Assembly (NCBI RefSeq): GCF_900111515.1
Contig: NZ_FOHS01000005.1
Span: 124,001 to 188,000, forward strand
Direction: 5' to 3'
Length of the DNA: 64,000 bases
From: Hymenobacter actinosclerus
Lineage (GTDB): Bacteria; Bacteroidota; Bacteroidia; Cytophagales; Hymenobacteraceae
Shown in pieces: positions 9,252-17,600 of the stretch (position 1 is the first letter of the stretch; each line of letters begins with the position of its first letter). Made by a program: the position numbers and the translations under genes. A model generated the notes under the pieces. The model did not search any database. It was given only the letters and a program-made list of their open reading frames with translations, and had not been told where the DNA came from.

Positions 9252-9899
9252 CTATGTACTGGTGTGCTTTGCAAGCCGTTGACGCCAGGCGGCGGCTAGT
9301 GCCAGGGCGATAGGCTTGAACTCTTCAACGTCGAATTCGTCCGTCTTGGCATTGTTACACCAGTAGCAGCACAGGGCCACGTTACCAGCTTCGTACCCAT
9401 GCTGGGGATCGCGGCAGTCAAATTCGAAGCTGCGCCCGCGGGTGCGGAGTCGTTTGGTGCGCACTATACCCAGCGCAATCAAGCGGCGAAACTCGCTTTC
9501 TTTAAGCTCGCAGTATTCGCAGGCAAGCTCCCCAGCTTGGGTGCTAATGAGCTGCTGAAAATCTGTTAGGCTCAGGCAATGGTGCTGGTCATGGATGGTC
9601 CGCAGCTCAGCCTCCAGCACGGGGTTTGTCACCCGCCACTGCCGGATGGCTTTATCCAAGTCCTGGACTGTTCTAGAGTGGGCGAAGGGTTCCCGCAGAT
9701 TGGGCGCCTGCTCCGCCCGCAGGTAGGCAGCCCGCAGCTCTGCAGTCGATTCAAACTTTTTGTAGGTGGCCAGGTTAGCGCCCCCAAGCTGGCTGTCCCC
9801 GTCTAGCAAATAGATAGCCGTTAGGTACAGATCCAGGTGGCGCTCAAAGCTGCGGCGGCGCAGGGCCTTATAACGTGGGGGGAGGGACTCAGTAGCCAT
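9252..9899 (-). CDS. HNH-family nuclease-like protein
   Basis: This 215-residue protein has an HNH/ββα-metal arrangement in its C-terminal half. CEYC (Cys127, Cys130) is followed about 47 residues later by GNVALCCYWCNNAKTD (Cys178, Cys181 and Asn). The paired cysteines would bind a structural zinc and the Asn/Asp residues would form the nuclease site. The first catalytic His of a classical HNH is not obvious; FEFDCRD near residue 160 is the likely equivalent. The N-terminal 100 residues are helical and unrecognised. It sits in the minus-strand defence run between an uncharacterised small protein and a PD-(D/E)XK-like protein. Confidence 0.7.
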   Translation of the reverse strand: MATESLPPRYKALRRRSFERHLDLYLTAIYLLDGDSQLGGANLATYKKFESTAELRAAYLRAEQAPNLREPFAHSRTVQDLDKAIRQWRVTNPVLEAELRTIHDQHHCLSLTDFQQLISTQAGELACEYCELKESEFRRLIALGIVRTKRLRTRGRSFEFDCRDPQHGYEAGNVALCCYWCNNAKTDEFDVEEFKPIALALAAAWRQRLAKHTST

Positions 9900-9987
9900 G
9901 GCTAAAAGATAGGGGATGAGGTCAAACTAACGAACCAGCACTATTATGAAAGCTTATAGGCGATGCTCGATGCGGATGACGACAATC

Positions 9988-10416
9988 TTATTCCTCGTCG
10001 ATATAAATTATATGAATCGAAGGGTTTTGCGGATATACTTCGAACATGACTCGTAGGCCGTTGACTAGCAGAGTGTAAATCGTCTGATCATTGGACGTAA
10101 TCTGCTCGGCTTTGAAAAGCTGCGGATCGGCCGCCAGCGAAGCAAAGGTTTCATTGAGCAGTTGCTGACCGATCCGTTCACAATCCGCATTTGTCACCCC
10201 GTTAAATAACCAGACGCCAAAGGCCCTGCCAGCTACCTTTCTCCAACCTAGCTTCTGTAACTGGTGGTAACGAGCGATGATGGATGGCCAGTTGGTTTTA
10301 TCGGGAGCGCTAGACTCCCCCCAATACTGGATGTCTACAAAGGGCAGCTCCTGCAGTAATCCGCGCAGCATCCCGGCTTTTTCAGCGTTGGTGATAGTAA
10401 GGTTAACCGTGATCAT
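9988..10416 (-). CDS. Uncharacterised 142-aa protein with RelE/ParE-like tail
   Basis: I do not recognise this protein. The last 30 residues (YTLLVNGLRVMFEVY ... IHIIYIDEE) resemble the terminal beta-strands of RelE/ParE-fold toxins, in which a short strand with a central Arg is followed by a hydrophobic strand. The first 110 residues have no clear match. It lies 139 bp downstream of the PLD-helicase and 88 bp upstream of the HNH gene, on the same strand. No typical antitoxin gene is adjacent. A nuclease or inhibitor role is possible, but the evidence is weak. Confidence 0.5.
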   Translation of the reverse strand: MITVNLTITNAEKAGMLRGLLQELPFVDIQYWGESSAPDKTNWPSIIARYHQLQKLGWRKVAGRAFGVWLFNGVTNADCERIGQQLLNETFASLAADPQLFKAEQITSNDQTIYTLLVNGLRVMFEVYPQNPSIHIIYIDEE

Positions 10417-10555
10417 AGAGTGGGGCTAGGGTAGTGGAGGTGGGTAATGACTGGCGGGTAAGCTTCGCGGTTGAGCTACTTTTTAGGCCTCAGTAACTGA
10501 TCATAGCAACGGGGTAGAGGCCAAGCCAAGTGGTTGCTTAAAGTCAAAGGCTGGG

Positions 10556-13447
10556 CTAATCAGGTAGACTTTCAGTAGTTAAGTAGCGGTACATGGTCTC
10601 TTCAACGGGATGGTTCATCTTAAAGTGAACCTTGACTACGGGGACCGTGGCGCCATTTACGGGCATGGATGATTGCGTTAAATCAAGCGGCGTGACGTCT
10701 CCCATATAGTAGAAATCCAGCCCTTCGGTGTCACTTTTCTTAATGAATAAGAGCATTCGAAGTCCTGTCACGGGCGCCTGCTGGATGGCTTGAATCTCGG
10801 CGCTTTCCAGCTTGCGCCTGGACCGGGACATCCATTGAAACTCGGAGTTATTAAGAAAGCCGTCCTCGTAGTTGGTGCTCTGCGCAATGTCATCGGCCTT
10901 ATGGTAGGTGACAAACAGCGGACAGCTACCGTCTTTGACTTTGTAGCCGTTGACTGTGGCCGTTTCGTCCAGCTCCCAGTTCAGAATGCGGCACACGTCG
11001 CGCCGCGAGTACTTCTGGTAAAGGAAAAACCCTTCCACGAAAGCAGAGGCGTTGGCTTTATAGCGGGCCCGCGCGTAGTGCAACGCATCGAGCAAGTAAG
11101 CGCGAAAAAGTGGGGTTGCCACTGTTAGAGCGAACGCGGGATGCAGGGCAAACTCACCTCCGTCAAAGATGACTACGGGCTGGGGATCCCGGACAAAATC
11201 AAAATTCAAGTTGCGCGCGCACGAAGCCCAGGTAGCAGCGCTGGCCTGGTGGCCATAAGTGGCAAGCAGCAGCTTATTGACCTGCGCCGTGGACACGACG
11301 GCGTGCTCCAGCAGCAGTTCCAGCAGCTCGACTTCCTCGATGCGCTTGCCATTGGCAATATAGGTGCAGATAAGGGCGAGCAACTTCGTTTGCGGGGGCG
11401 TTAGGGCCGCTGCCAGTTCAGGCTCGATGCTGGCCGCAAAGTTGAAGTAGGACCCAAAGGGTTTGTTGTTGCGCTTCGTAGTCACAAACAGCCAGGGGTC
11501 GCGGCCGCTGTGAGCTAAAAAGTCCATCATCCAGGGCGCGCGCGCCAGCTTGAACTTAAGCAGCCGGTACTCCTGCGCTAAATCCCGGTAGAGATTTAAC
11601 CTAGCCCCGTCAATGGAGGCATAAATTCGATCGAGGGCAATGCGATCAAAGTTAACGGTCGATGTGCCCGGCAGCAAGCTGCTGCCCCCGGCCAGCAGCT
11701 TACGCAGCGTGTCCTTGTTGTAGGAAGTGTCGCCAAACAGGGCGATGGGCACCAGGTAGTTGTTTTGGTAGTTGCCAATGAAGTCGAGCACCGTCAGGTA
11801 GTGCTTGCCTGGGGCTTTGCGCAGCCCGCGGCCCAGCTGCTGAACAAAGACAATGGCCGACTGCGTGGGCCGGAGCATGATGACTTGGTTGACGCGCGGA
11901 ATGTCAATGCCCTCGTTGAAAATGTCAACCGTGAACACGTAATCCAGCGCAGTGCCAGGCTCGTCGCTTTCCAAGCCATCAATCGCCTGCTGGCGCTGCG
12001 CATCACTGCTCTCACCCGTGAGGGCCACGCTGCGCAGGCCCCGCGCATTGAATGCGTCGGCCAGCGCTTTGCTTTCTGCTATGCTGCGGCAGAACACCAG
12101 CCCCCGCACTCGGCCTTCGTCACAGCCGTAAAGCTGGGCCTGCGCGAGGATGTGGCTGACGCGCTGCTCGGCAACTAGAAAGGAAAAGTCAGCCGTTTCA
12201 GTGACCAGCTGCCCATCCACCATTAAATCGGTGATGCCGAAGTAATGAAAAGGGCAGAGCATCTCTTCTTCCAGCGCGCGCTGCAGGCGAATCTCGTAGG
12301 CGATGTTGTGGTCGAAGTGTTGGTAAATATCGTGCCCATCGGTGCGTTCCGGAGTGGCTGTCATACCCAGCAAAAAGCGGGGCTGAAAGTGGGCCAGAAT
12401 ACGCTGGTAACCGCTGGCGCCCGAACGATGGGTTTCGTCGATAACCAGGTAGTCGAACTCCGTGGGGCTGAAGTGCTGTAGATGATGGGCGAGCGAGAGG
12501 GTCTGAATGGTGCAGAACAAGAAATCAGGCGTAGTCTCCAACTGATTGCCCGAGTACAGGCCCATGGTGCGCGTGCCTTGGAACACCCGCTCAAAAGTGG
12601 TCAGGGCCGCTTGGGCAATTGTCAGGCGGTGCACCACGAACAACAGACGCCGCGGGGCTAGCTGGAGCGCATCAAAAGCGGAGAGGTAGGTTTTACCCGT
12701 ACCAGTGGCCGAAATGAGCAAGGCCTTGCGCTCGCCCGCCGCGCGTAGAGATTGCAGGTTAGCGAGCGCTTCCCGCTGCATGGCATTGGGCTCAGGTGCT
12801 ACGGTGGGAAAGAGTTGCTGCTGCTGCAGAGCTTGCTGCCGGCTGGCCAGTGTGCGCGCCTGGTAAATCGGCTCGTAGTGCGCCAGAAAGGCTTCGTCAA
12901 CCACCTGGGCCCGCGCGAATTCGGTTTCAAATTCCGCCCGGACGAGGGGCAGGAGTTCACCGTGCTCACTGGCGCTGACTTGCAGGTTCCACTCCTTGTT
13001 GACTTTGAGGGCGCCGGCCGTTAAGTTGCTGCTGCCGATGAGTAAGTCATACAGGCCCGCTGGCTTTTGGAATAAGTAGCCCTTGGCGTGAAAATTCCCC
13101 TTGGTGGCAATTCTCAGCGTGATGTTGGAAAGCTGCAACAAGGCCCGCAAAGCTGCCGGCTGGGTAAAGTTCAAATACTGGGACACCAGTACCTGCCCCC
13201 GGACTTGACGCTGCTCCAACTCGAGCAGGGTACTAAGCAGCGTCATCACGCCGCTCTTGGTGGCAAAGGCCACGGTCAGCCAGAACGAATCACACTCCTG
13301 CAAGTGCTGCAAAACAGTGCTGAGCACGGTCACTGCGCGGACCTTGTCGTTGACAAGTAGTTTGGGTGCCAGTTGCGAGCTGCCTGGCGCGGTAAGATCA
13401 ACAAACCCCCGGGTGAGGCTGGCCATTAAGTCAGTAGTGGTTGCCAT
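10556..13447 (-). CDS. PLD-family nuclease fused to DEAD/DEAH helicase (DUF3427 type)
   Basis: This 963-residue multidomain protein starts with a phospholipase-D-type nuclease half-site: FHAKGYLF (His120, Lys122) followed by GSSNLTAG (Ser139, Asn141). An SF2 helicase core follows, with SATGTGKT (Walker A, near 245), VIDETHRS (motif II) and GMTATPER (motif III), then a second RecA domain with FNEGIDIP and QQLGRGLRK. The ~370-residue C-terminus matches the DUF3427 type found behind such helicases. PLD enzymes need two HKD sites, so it probably works as a dimer. The Nudix gene ends 9 bp upstream, so the two are one transcription unit. The likely job is ATP-driven DNA cleavage in defence. Confidence 0.88.
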   Translation of the reverse strand: MATTTDLMASLTRGFVDLTAPGSSQLAPKLLVNDKVRAVTVLSTVLQHLQECDSFWLTVAFATKSGVMTLLSTLLELEQRQVRGQVLVSQYLNFTQPAALRALLQLSNITLRIATKGNFHAKGYLFQKPAGLYDLLIGSSNLTAGALKVNKEWNLQVSASEHGELLPLVRAEFETEFARAQVVDEAFLAHYEPIYQARTLASRQQALQQQQLFPTVAPEPNAMQREALANLQSLRAAGERKALLISATGTGKTYLSAFDALQLAPRRLLFVVHRLTIAQAALTTFERVFQGTRTMGLYSGNQLETTPDFLFCTIQTLSLAHHLQHFSPTEFDYLVIDETHRSGASGYQRILAHFQPRFLLGMTATPERTDGHDIYQHFDHNIAYEIRLQRALEEEMLCPFHYFGITDLMVDGQLVTETADFSFLVAEQRVSHILAQAQLYGCDEGRVRGLVFCRSIAESKALADAFNARGLRSVALTGESSDAQRQQAIDGLESDEPGTALDYVFTVDIFNEGIDIPRVNQVIMLRPTQSAIVFVQQLGRGLRKAPGKHYLTVLDFIGNYQNNYLVPIALFGDTSYNKDTLRKLLAGGSSLLPGTSTVNFDRIALDRIYASIDGARLNLYRDLAQEYRLLKFKLARAPWMMDFLAHSGRDPWLFVTTKRNNKPFGSYFNFAASIEPELAAALTPPQTKLLALICTYIANGKRIEEVELLELLLEHAVVSTAQVNKLLLATYGHQASAATWASCARNLNFDFVRDPQPVVIFDGGEFALHPAFALTVATPLFRAYLLDALHYARARYKANASAFVEGFFLYQKYSRRDVCRILNWELDETATVNGYKVKDGSCPLFVTYHKADDIAQSTNYEDGFLNNSEFQWMSRSRRKLESAEIQAIQQAPVTGLRMLLFIKKSDTEGLDFYYMGDVTPLDLTQSSMPVNGATVPVVKVHFKMNHPVEETMYRYLTTESLPD

Positions 13448-13456
13448 GAAGTAGGC

Positions 13457-13852
13457 CTAGGCGGGAGCTTGCAACTGCGCCACAATCGGTAGATCGGCTG
13501 CCGCCCAGTCCAGCGTATGCAGTTGCTGAGTAGGGAGCCAGCAATAGGCAATGTGTTCGTGCAGGGTCAGATCGGAGGAATCGGCCGTGCACAGTAGACC
13601 GTGCATGGTGATTTCAAAATCGGGATAGATGTGTTCCACTGTAAGGATGTGGCTTCCAACCAGGATATCCAGGCCCAGCTCCTCCTGAATTTCCCGCCGC
13701 AGGGCTTCTTGTTGCGTTTCGCCGGCTTCGACTTTGCCGCCGGGAAACTCCCATTTTTCGGAGATGTATGCGTACTTACTTGGGCCCCGCTGCAGACAGA
13801 GGAACTCATCACCGCGTTTGATAATGGCGGCAACTACTTCATGGTGTTTCAT
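13457..13852 (-). CDS. Nudix hydrolase (MutT-like)
   Basis: This 131-residue Nudix enzyme carries an intact Nudix box: GGKVEAGE ... REIQEELGL around residues 37-60 supplies the metal-binding glutamates. The family hydrolyses nucleoside diphosphates linked to another group, classically 8-oxo-dGTP. Here it is the first gene of an operon with the PLD-helicase, 9 bp apart, which suggests a nucleotide-processing role in defence rather than housekeeping mutation avoidance. That role is inferred from position; sequence alone cannot separate it from a true MutT. Confidence 0.85.
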   Translation of the reverse strand: MKHHEVVAAIIKRGDEFLCLQRGPSKYAYISEKWEFPGGKVEAGETQQEALRREIQEELGLDILVGSHILTVEHIYPDFEITMHGLLCTADSSDLTLHEHIAYCWLPTQQLHTLDWAAADLPIVAQLQAPA

Positions 13853-14058
13853 GGTTTACACTAAAGGGGCGAGTAAAATCATCTGCTTGCACACGGTTCA
13901 CTCAGGATCACGCAAAAATGCGCTCTATTTCGTTGGTATCACCTACAATGATAGCGTAGCGGCACAATAGGTGGCCGTCCTCGTTCGCGACTTAGTCTTC
14001 ACCGCCATAATATTTGAGCATACTATAGCACATGCTCTCTAAGAGTATTATTTCTGAG
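13853..14058. other. Upstream region of the Nudix-helicase operon
   Basis: This stretch between the Nudix start and the terminator hairpin holds no gene. It should carry the minus-strand promoter of the Nudix-helicase operon, but no clear TAnnTTTG box is visible. A small inverted repeat (GAGCAT ... ATGCTC) lies near 14018-14039. Confidence 0.4.
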
Positions 14059-14102
14059 AGAAACGAAAGAGCCCCATCACTTAGTGGGGCTCTTTCGTTT
14101 CT
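14059..14102 (-). terminator. Intrinsic terminator, perfect 18-bp stem
   Basis: The arms at 14059-14076 and 14085-14102 are perfect inverted repeats around an 8-nt loop. The stem has a GC-rich centre and A/T-rich ends, so it can terminate in both directions. It lies just beyond the stop of the minus-strand gene ending at 14149. Confidence 0.85.
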
Positions 14103-14148
14103 ACAGCTTCTCCGCTGCTCGCTTCACTCGCAACTCCTTATCACGCTG

Positions 14149-14718
14149 CTATTTCTCCTTCATAGGAGTACTTGATATCAAAACGTCAAAGTCATCTTCA
14201 TCAACGGGAATGGTTAGAAAAGCGGACGCTTTCTTTCCATGCCAGTAAAAGTGCCCATCCAGTTGATCCTCCGTTATTTCTTGCTCAAAGGGTGCTCCAT
14301 ATGCCTGCGTGAGCACTTTCAACACTTCGTCTGCGTTAGTTGAGCCAGTAGAAGAGAATAGAACATCTGAAAGCTGCCCTTTATAAAAGCAGTATAGCAC
14401 TTGCTTCAGTTGGGCATTACCCAGAACCTTATTCTCGGAAATCTTTTGATAGACTGCTTTCCCGCCTCGATTAGTTACGAACTTCAACCCCTTCACTTGG
14501 GCTAGTGGCGTCTCAAAACGCAATCCACGGAAACCATAACGCTTATCTAATTCGGCGGAGAAACCTGGCATAGCCTCAACCGTTACGGTATCAGCCTTCA
14601 CCAATTGCAACGTATCGATCAAGAGCTTGGGCTTTTCTAGATCAAGCACCCCCTGCGCTTGGGTCGCGGTCGCAGTGGTGAGCAGTAAAGCGGTAATGAA
14701 ATAGTATAAACAGTTCAT
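14149..14718 (-). CDS. Exported protein of unknown function
   Basis: This 189-residue protein has an N-terminal signal peptide (hydrophobic stretch followed by ATQAQG, cleavage likely after Ala21/Gln22), so it should be periplasmic or surface exposed. The mature part has a segment FRGLRFETPLAQVKGL that resembles a repeat seen in other secreted Bacteroidota proteins of unknown role. No catalytic motif is visible. It is followed by an 18-bp-stem terminator and preceded by the terminator of the next minus-strand gene, so it is probably transcribed alone. Confidence 0.75.
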   Translation of the reverse strand: MNCLYYFITALLLTTATATQAQGVLDLEKPKLLIDTLQLVKADTVTVEAMPGFSAELDKRYGFRGLRFETPLAQVKGLKFVTNRGGKAVYQKISENKVLGNAQLKQVLYCFYKGQLSDVLFSSTGSTNADEVLKVLTQAYGAPFEQEITEDQLDGHFYWHGKKASAFLTIPVDEDDFDVLISSTPMKEK

Positions 14719-14750
14719 ATACAGGACGGGCTGCTAGCGCAACTGTTGAC

Positions 14751-14780
14751 AAAAAAGCCCCCAGCTGAAGAAGCCAGGGG
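14751..14780 (-). terminator. Intrinsic terminator
   Basis: On the minus strand an 8-bp stem (CCCCTGGC with GCTGGGGG, two G-T pairs) is followed by CTTTTTT. It lies 25 bp past the stop of the SHOCT-domain gene. Confidence 0.75.
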
Positions 14781-14805
14781 TCTAAGTTTAAAGTGGATTA
14801 CAGTT

Positions 14806-15339
14806 CTATTTGCTTAGCAATTTCGTCTTTTGCTGGTCGAACTCCTCTTTCGTAATGACCCCTGAGTCTAAAAGTCCTTTCAACTTTAAGAGCTCATCAG
14901 CTACGCTACTGATAGGAGCCTGAGCAGCAGATGTAGAAGAAGGCTTGCGGTTATTTTTAGTCGTGATTTCACCAGCAGCTTCTGCTGATTCTAGGTCTAC
15001 ACAACCATTTACCCCACCGGGTGAAACCACTGCCACTGTACGGGGTGCCATACGTTTGTTGGCAGCTTGCACTCGAATATCCTTAATCACCAACCGGTTA
15101 TTGTTGTAAACAGAACCGTAGTGAGTTTCTGGCAAGCCAATCAGATAATTAGCAGGGATGTAAGCATAGCGGTAAGCGCCTCCATCTGTAGTACCCATTG
15201 CAAAGAAGATCGTATCTCCCTTATGGAATGTGGTGCCCATTTTAGTAGTGTACTCGGTTACCGATTTGCCAGGGATTTGTGCCTGAGCATAAGGGGAAGA
15301 GAGTAGCGATAAGAAGAAGATTAATAGAAGTTTTTTCAT
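14806..15339 (-). CDS. Exported SHOCT-domain protein
   Basis: The protein begins with a signal peptide (MKKLLLIFFLSLL, cleavage near AQAQ). An upstream in-frame Met at 15375 exists, but the start at 15337-15339 gives the normal signal peptide. A TATCTTG box at 15346-15352, with TTTTTG about 21 bp further up, also looks like a promoter placed just before this start. The last ~35 residues (ADELLKLKGLLDSGVITKEE) are a SHOCT domain, a short helical module often at protein ends. The middle is unrecognised. Function unknown. Confidence 0.75.
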   Translation of the reverse strand: MKKLLLIFFLSLLSSPYAQAQIPGKSVTEYTTKMGTTFHKGDTIFFAMGTTDGGAYRYAYIPANYLIGLPETHYGSVYNNNRLVIKDIRVQAANKRMAPRTVAVVSPGGVNGCVDLESAEAAGEITTKNNRKPSSTSAAQAPISSVADELLKLKGLLDSGVITKEEFDQQKTKLLSK

Positions 15340-15404
15340 GCAAACAAGATACGGGCTTTTATAGATGATACTCAAAAATTTAAGATGACGTAGGCAACAA
15401 TTGC

Positions 15405-16340
15405 CTACTGGCGGCTAGCCACCAACGCGCTCACGGTCAGCTTCAGCTTAGCAGAAGTGCGCAGATTATCGTTTTGCGCCGCGAAGTATAGCCGCTTAGT
15501 TCCTGCCGGCACCAGCAACTCCCGCGTTTCCTGGCCCCGGTTTACGGCCTGCTGATAACACTGTGCCGTAGCCGGCATGGTGCCCTTAGTCGCATACGCC
15601 AGGAACGGCTGGGTCAACTCCTCATTATCGACGATGAAGAATCGGCACTTCGTCGCGACGGCAGCAGCAGGCTGGCGCTCGGTACTAAGTGCTTTTGCCC
15701 CGGCTGACAACATCAACGCGGGGCCCAGACCAGTGGGGGCACTTGCTAGGGCGGCCGTCAAGGTAATGGCCGTTGTCCAGTTCACGGGTGGCTGGTCTTC
15801 ATCCCGGATATCGAACTTATACACCACGCCTACTGTGCCCTCCGGCAGGTCAATCGGAATGACTTGCCGCGAGCTGCCATTATTATAATAGGAATGGAGC
15901 TTGACGCCGTCCGTGCTCAGCACTTCCTGCCAGGCATAGGTCAGCTTGATTTCCTTTCCGTCTTCCTTCCATTCTCGGTAGTCACTACCGGTCTGTCCTT
16001 GAGCAAATATGCCCTTGAAATGCAGCTGGCCGTTTTCGTACCAACCGGTACATAGGCCTGTGGCTACGTCCGGGCTTTCACTTGCCACCTTGCCTTCGAA
16101 CTGCTTCTTCCACGAAGGATAGAAGTAGTCTCGGACAGTACCAATCGACTTGCCCTCTGAATTACGTCGGGCAATGCGCGCATACACTCGGTCCTGTGGC
16201 TCGGTCGTTCGCTCCCAGTCGTGATCGAAATAAATAGTGTCCTGCCGAGTGGTGACAGGGACTGTCGTTTTGGTCTGAGCGTGGGCACTATGGAGCGATA
16301 GAATACTGCTAAAGAGCAGTAAAGAGTAGAGTTTCACCAT
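15405..16340 (-). CDS. Exported protein with MORN/YwqK-like repeat
   Basis: This 311-residue protein has a signal peptide (MVKLYSLLLFSSILSLHSAHAQ). Around residues 95-130 a segment GWYENGQLHFKGIF followed by YREWKEDGKEI matches the W-x-ENGQ-x-x-x-G pattern of MORN/YwqK-type repeats. The C-terminal half has a hydrophobic patch near 190-215 and no catalytic signature. It lies 36 bp before the left end of an IS3-family copy, and its own promoter region is therefore close to that insertion. Function unknown. Confidence 0.7.
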   Translation of the reverse strand: MVKLYSLLLFSSILSLHSAHAQTKTTVPVTTRQDTIYFDHDWERTTEPQDRVYARIARRNSEGKSIGTVRDYFYPSWKKQFEGKVASESPDVATGLCTGWYENGQLHFKGIFAQGQTGSDYREWKEDGKEIKLTYAWQEVLSTDGVKLHSYYNNGSSRQVIPIDLPEGTVGVVYKFDIRDEDQPPVNWTTAITLTAALASAPTGLGPALMLSAGAKALSTERQPAAAVATKCRFFIVDNEELTQPFLAYATKGTMPATAQCYQQAVNRGQETRELLVPAGTKRLYFAAQNDNLRTSAKLKLTVSALVASRQ

Positions 16341-16375
16341 CTATGTTAGTCTAACTAGGTACGCCAAAAACACAC

Positions 16376-17599
16376 TGGGGTGGTCCAGTGAAAACGTACA
16401 GTGCGCTAAGATAGGTTGGTTTTCAAGTCGCGTTCAAACTGATGGGGCGAGCGGTAGCCGAGGGCGGAGTGGCGGCGGTCCAAATTAAAGTAGGTCTCGA
16501 GGTAGTGAGCAACCTCCAGTCGGGCCTCTTTGAGACTGGCAAAGGCAGTGCCTGGAGGCAGCAGTTCGGTTTTGAGCGTGATCCAGCCGGCTTCCGCCTG
16601 GGCGTTATCATACGGATTGCCCGGCCGGCTGAAGTTGGATAGTGCGCCGGCCTGTTCGATGCGGGCGCGGTAAGCGGCGCTGGTGTACTGGCTGCCGCGG
16701 TCGGCGTGGATAATCAGGCCCGGCGCAGGCTGGCGCAACATTAGGGCTTGCTCCAACGCATACAGGACGAACTCGGTGGGCATCTGCGCGGCCATACTCC
16801 AGCCCACGACCCGGCGCGAACAGGCGTCACGCCACGTGGCCAGATAGCACCAACGCCCGCCCAGCAGGGGCAAATAGGTGAAGCCACGTCCCACCCAGAC
16901 CTGGTCGGGGGCAGTGGGGGCGGGTTGACTGAGCAGCCGGTTTTCAGCCACGACGGCGGCCGGGTCGGCCACCGTCGTGCGGGGGCGTTGCGGGGGCGTG
17001 CTCAGCGCCCGCGGCCCATTGCGCTGCAGCCAGGAGCGAAGCGCGTACCGACCCACGGCGTGGCCTTCGGCACGTAATGCGGCCCGCAACCGCCGCGTGC
17101 CGTAGCGGCGCTCATGGCGCGTAAACGCCGCCTGCGCTGCTGGCTGCCACGTCGCAGCCGGTTGGGCCGGGCGCTGCCGCCACTGGTAATACCCGGCTGT
17201 ACTGACGGCCAACAACTGGCACAACAACTGCACGGGCCAGGGCTCGGTGCAAGCCTGGATGAACTGGTAGAAATTCATGACTGAGGCGGTTGGGAAAAGA
17301 TGGTCACGACTTTTTTTTAAAATGTCGCGCTCCATTCCCACGCGCCGCAATTCGGCGCTGCTGTGGACGGCGGCTTTTAGGGGCTCGCGCTGCCAGCGGC
17401 CGAGCAAGGCCAACGAAATGCCTTGAGCGCGAGCCACGTCCGTCTGCCAGGCTCCAGCCGCGACTTGGCGCACGCACTCGGCTTTGAAAGCGAGCGTCTA
17501 GTTCTTGCGCGTGGCGGGCAAGCCATTAAGATTCAGTTTCTCGGTCATGGGCAATGGAAGGTAAGACTTCTCACTGTCCGTTTTAGCTCGACCACCTCA
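16376..17599 (-). mobile_element. IS3-family element, copy A (degenerate)
   Basis: This is the first of three related copies (others at 25490 and 49131). The ends are imperfect inverted repeats beginning TGGGGTGGTCCAGT and TGAGGTGGTCGAGC. The copy has decayed: an in-frame TAG near the OrfA start, a ~30-nt deletion in OrfA, one extra A in the slippery run, and loss of the first catalytic Asp in OrfB. No target duplication is clear. The right end lies directly against the stop codon of the McrC-like gene (17601). Confidence 0.88.
16406..17473 (-). pseudogene. IS3-family transposase, OrfA-OrfB fused, defective
   Basis: An extra A in the poly-A slippery site (A8G instead of A7G in copy B) places OrfA and OrfB in one frame, so the frame runs through without programmed frameshifting. 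The OrfA beginning is cut off by TAG (RKN-stop where copy B has RKKYTPAF). In the DDE domain the second Asp (HADRGSQYT) and the Glu (NPYDNAQAEAGW) are present, but the first site reads VGRGFTYL instead of VGDITYL, so the first catalytic Asp is gone. A working transposase is unlikely. Confidence 0.85.
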
Positions 17600-17600
17600 T

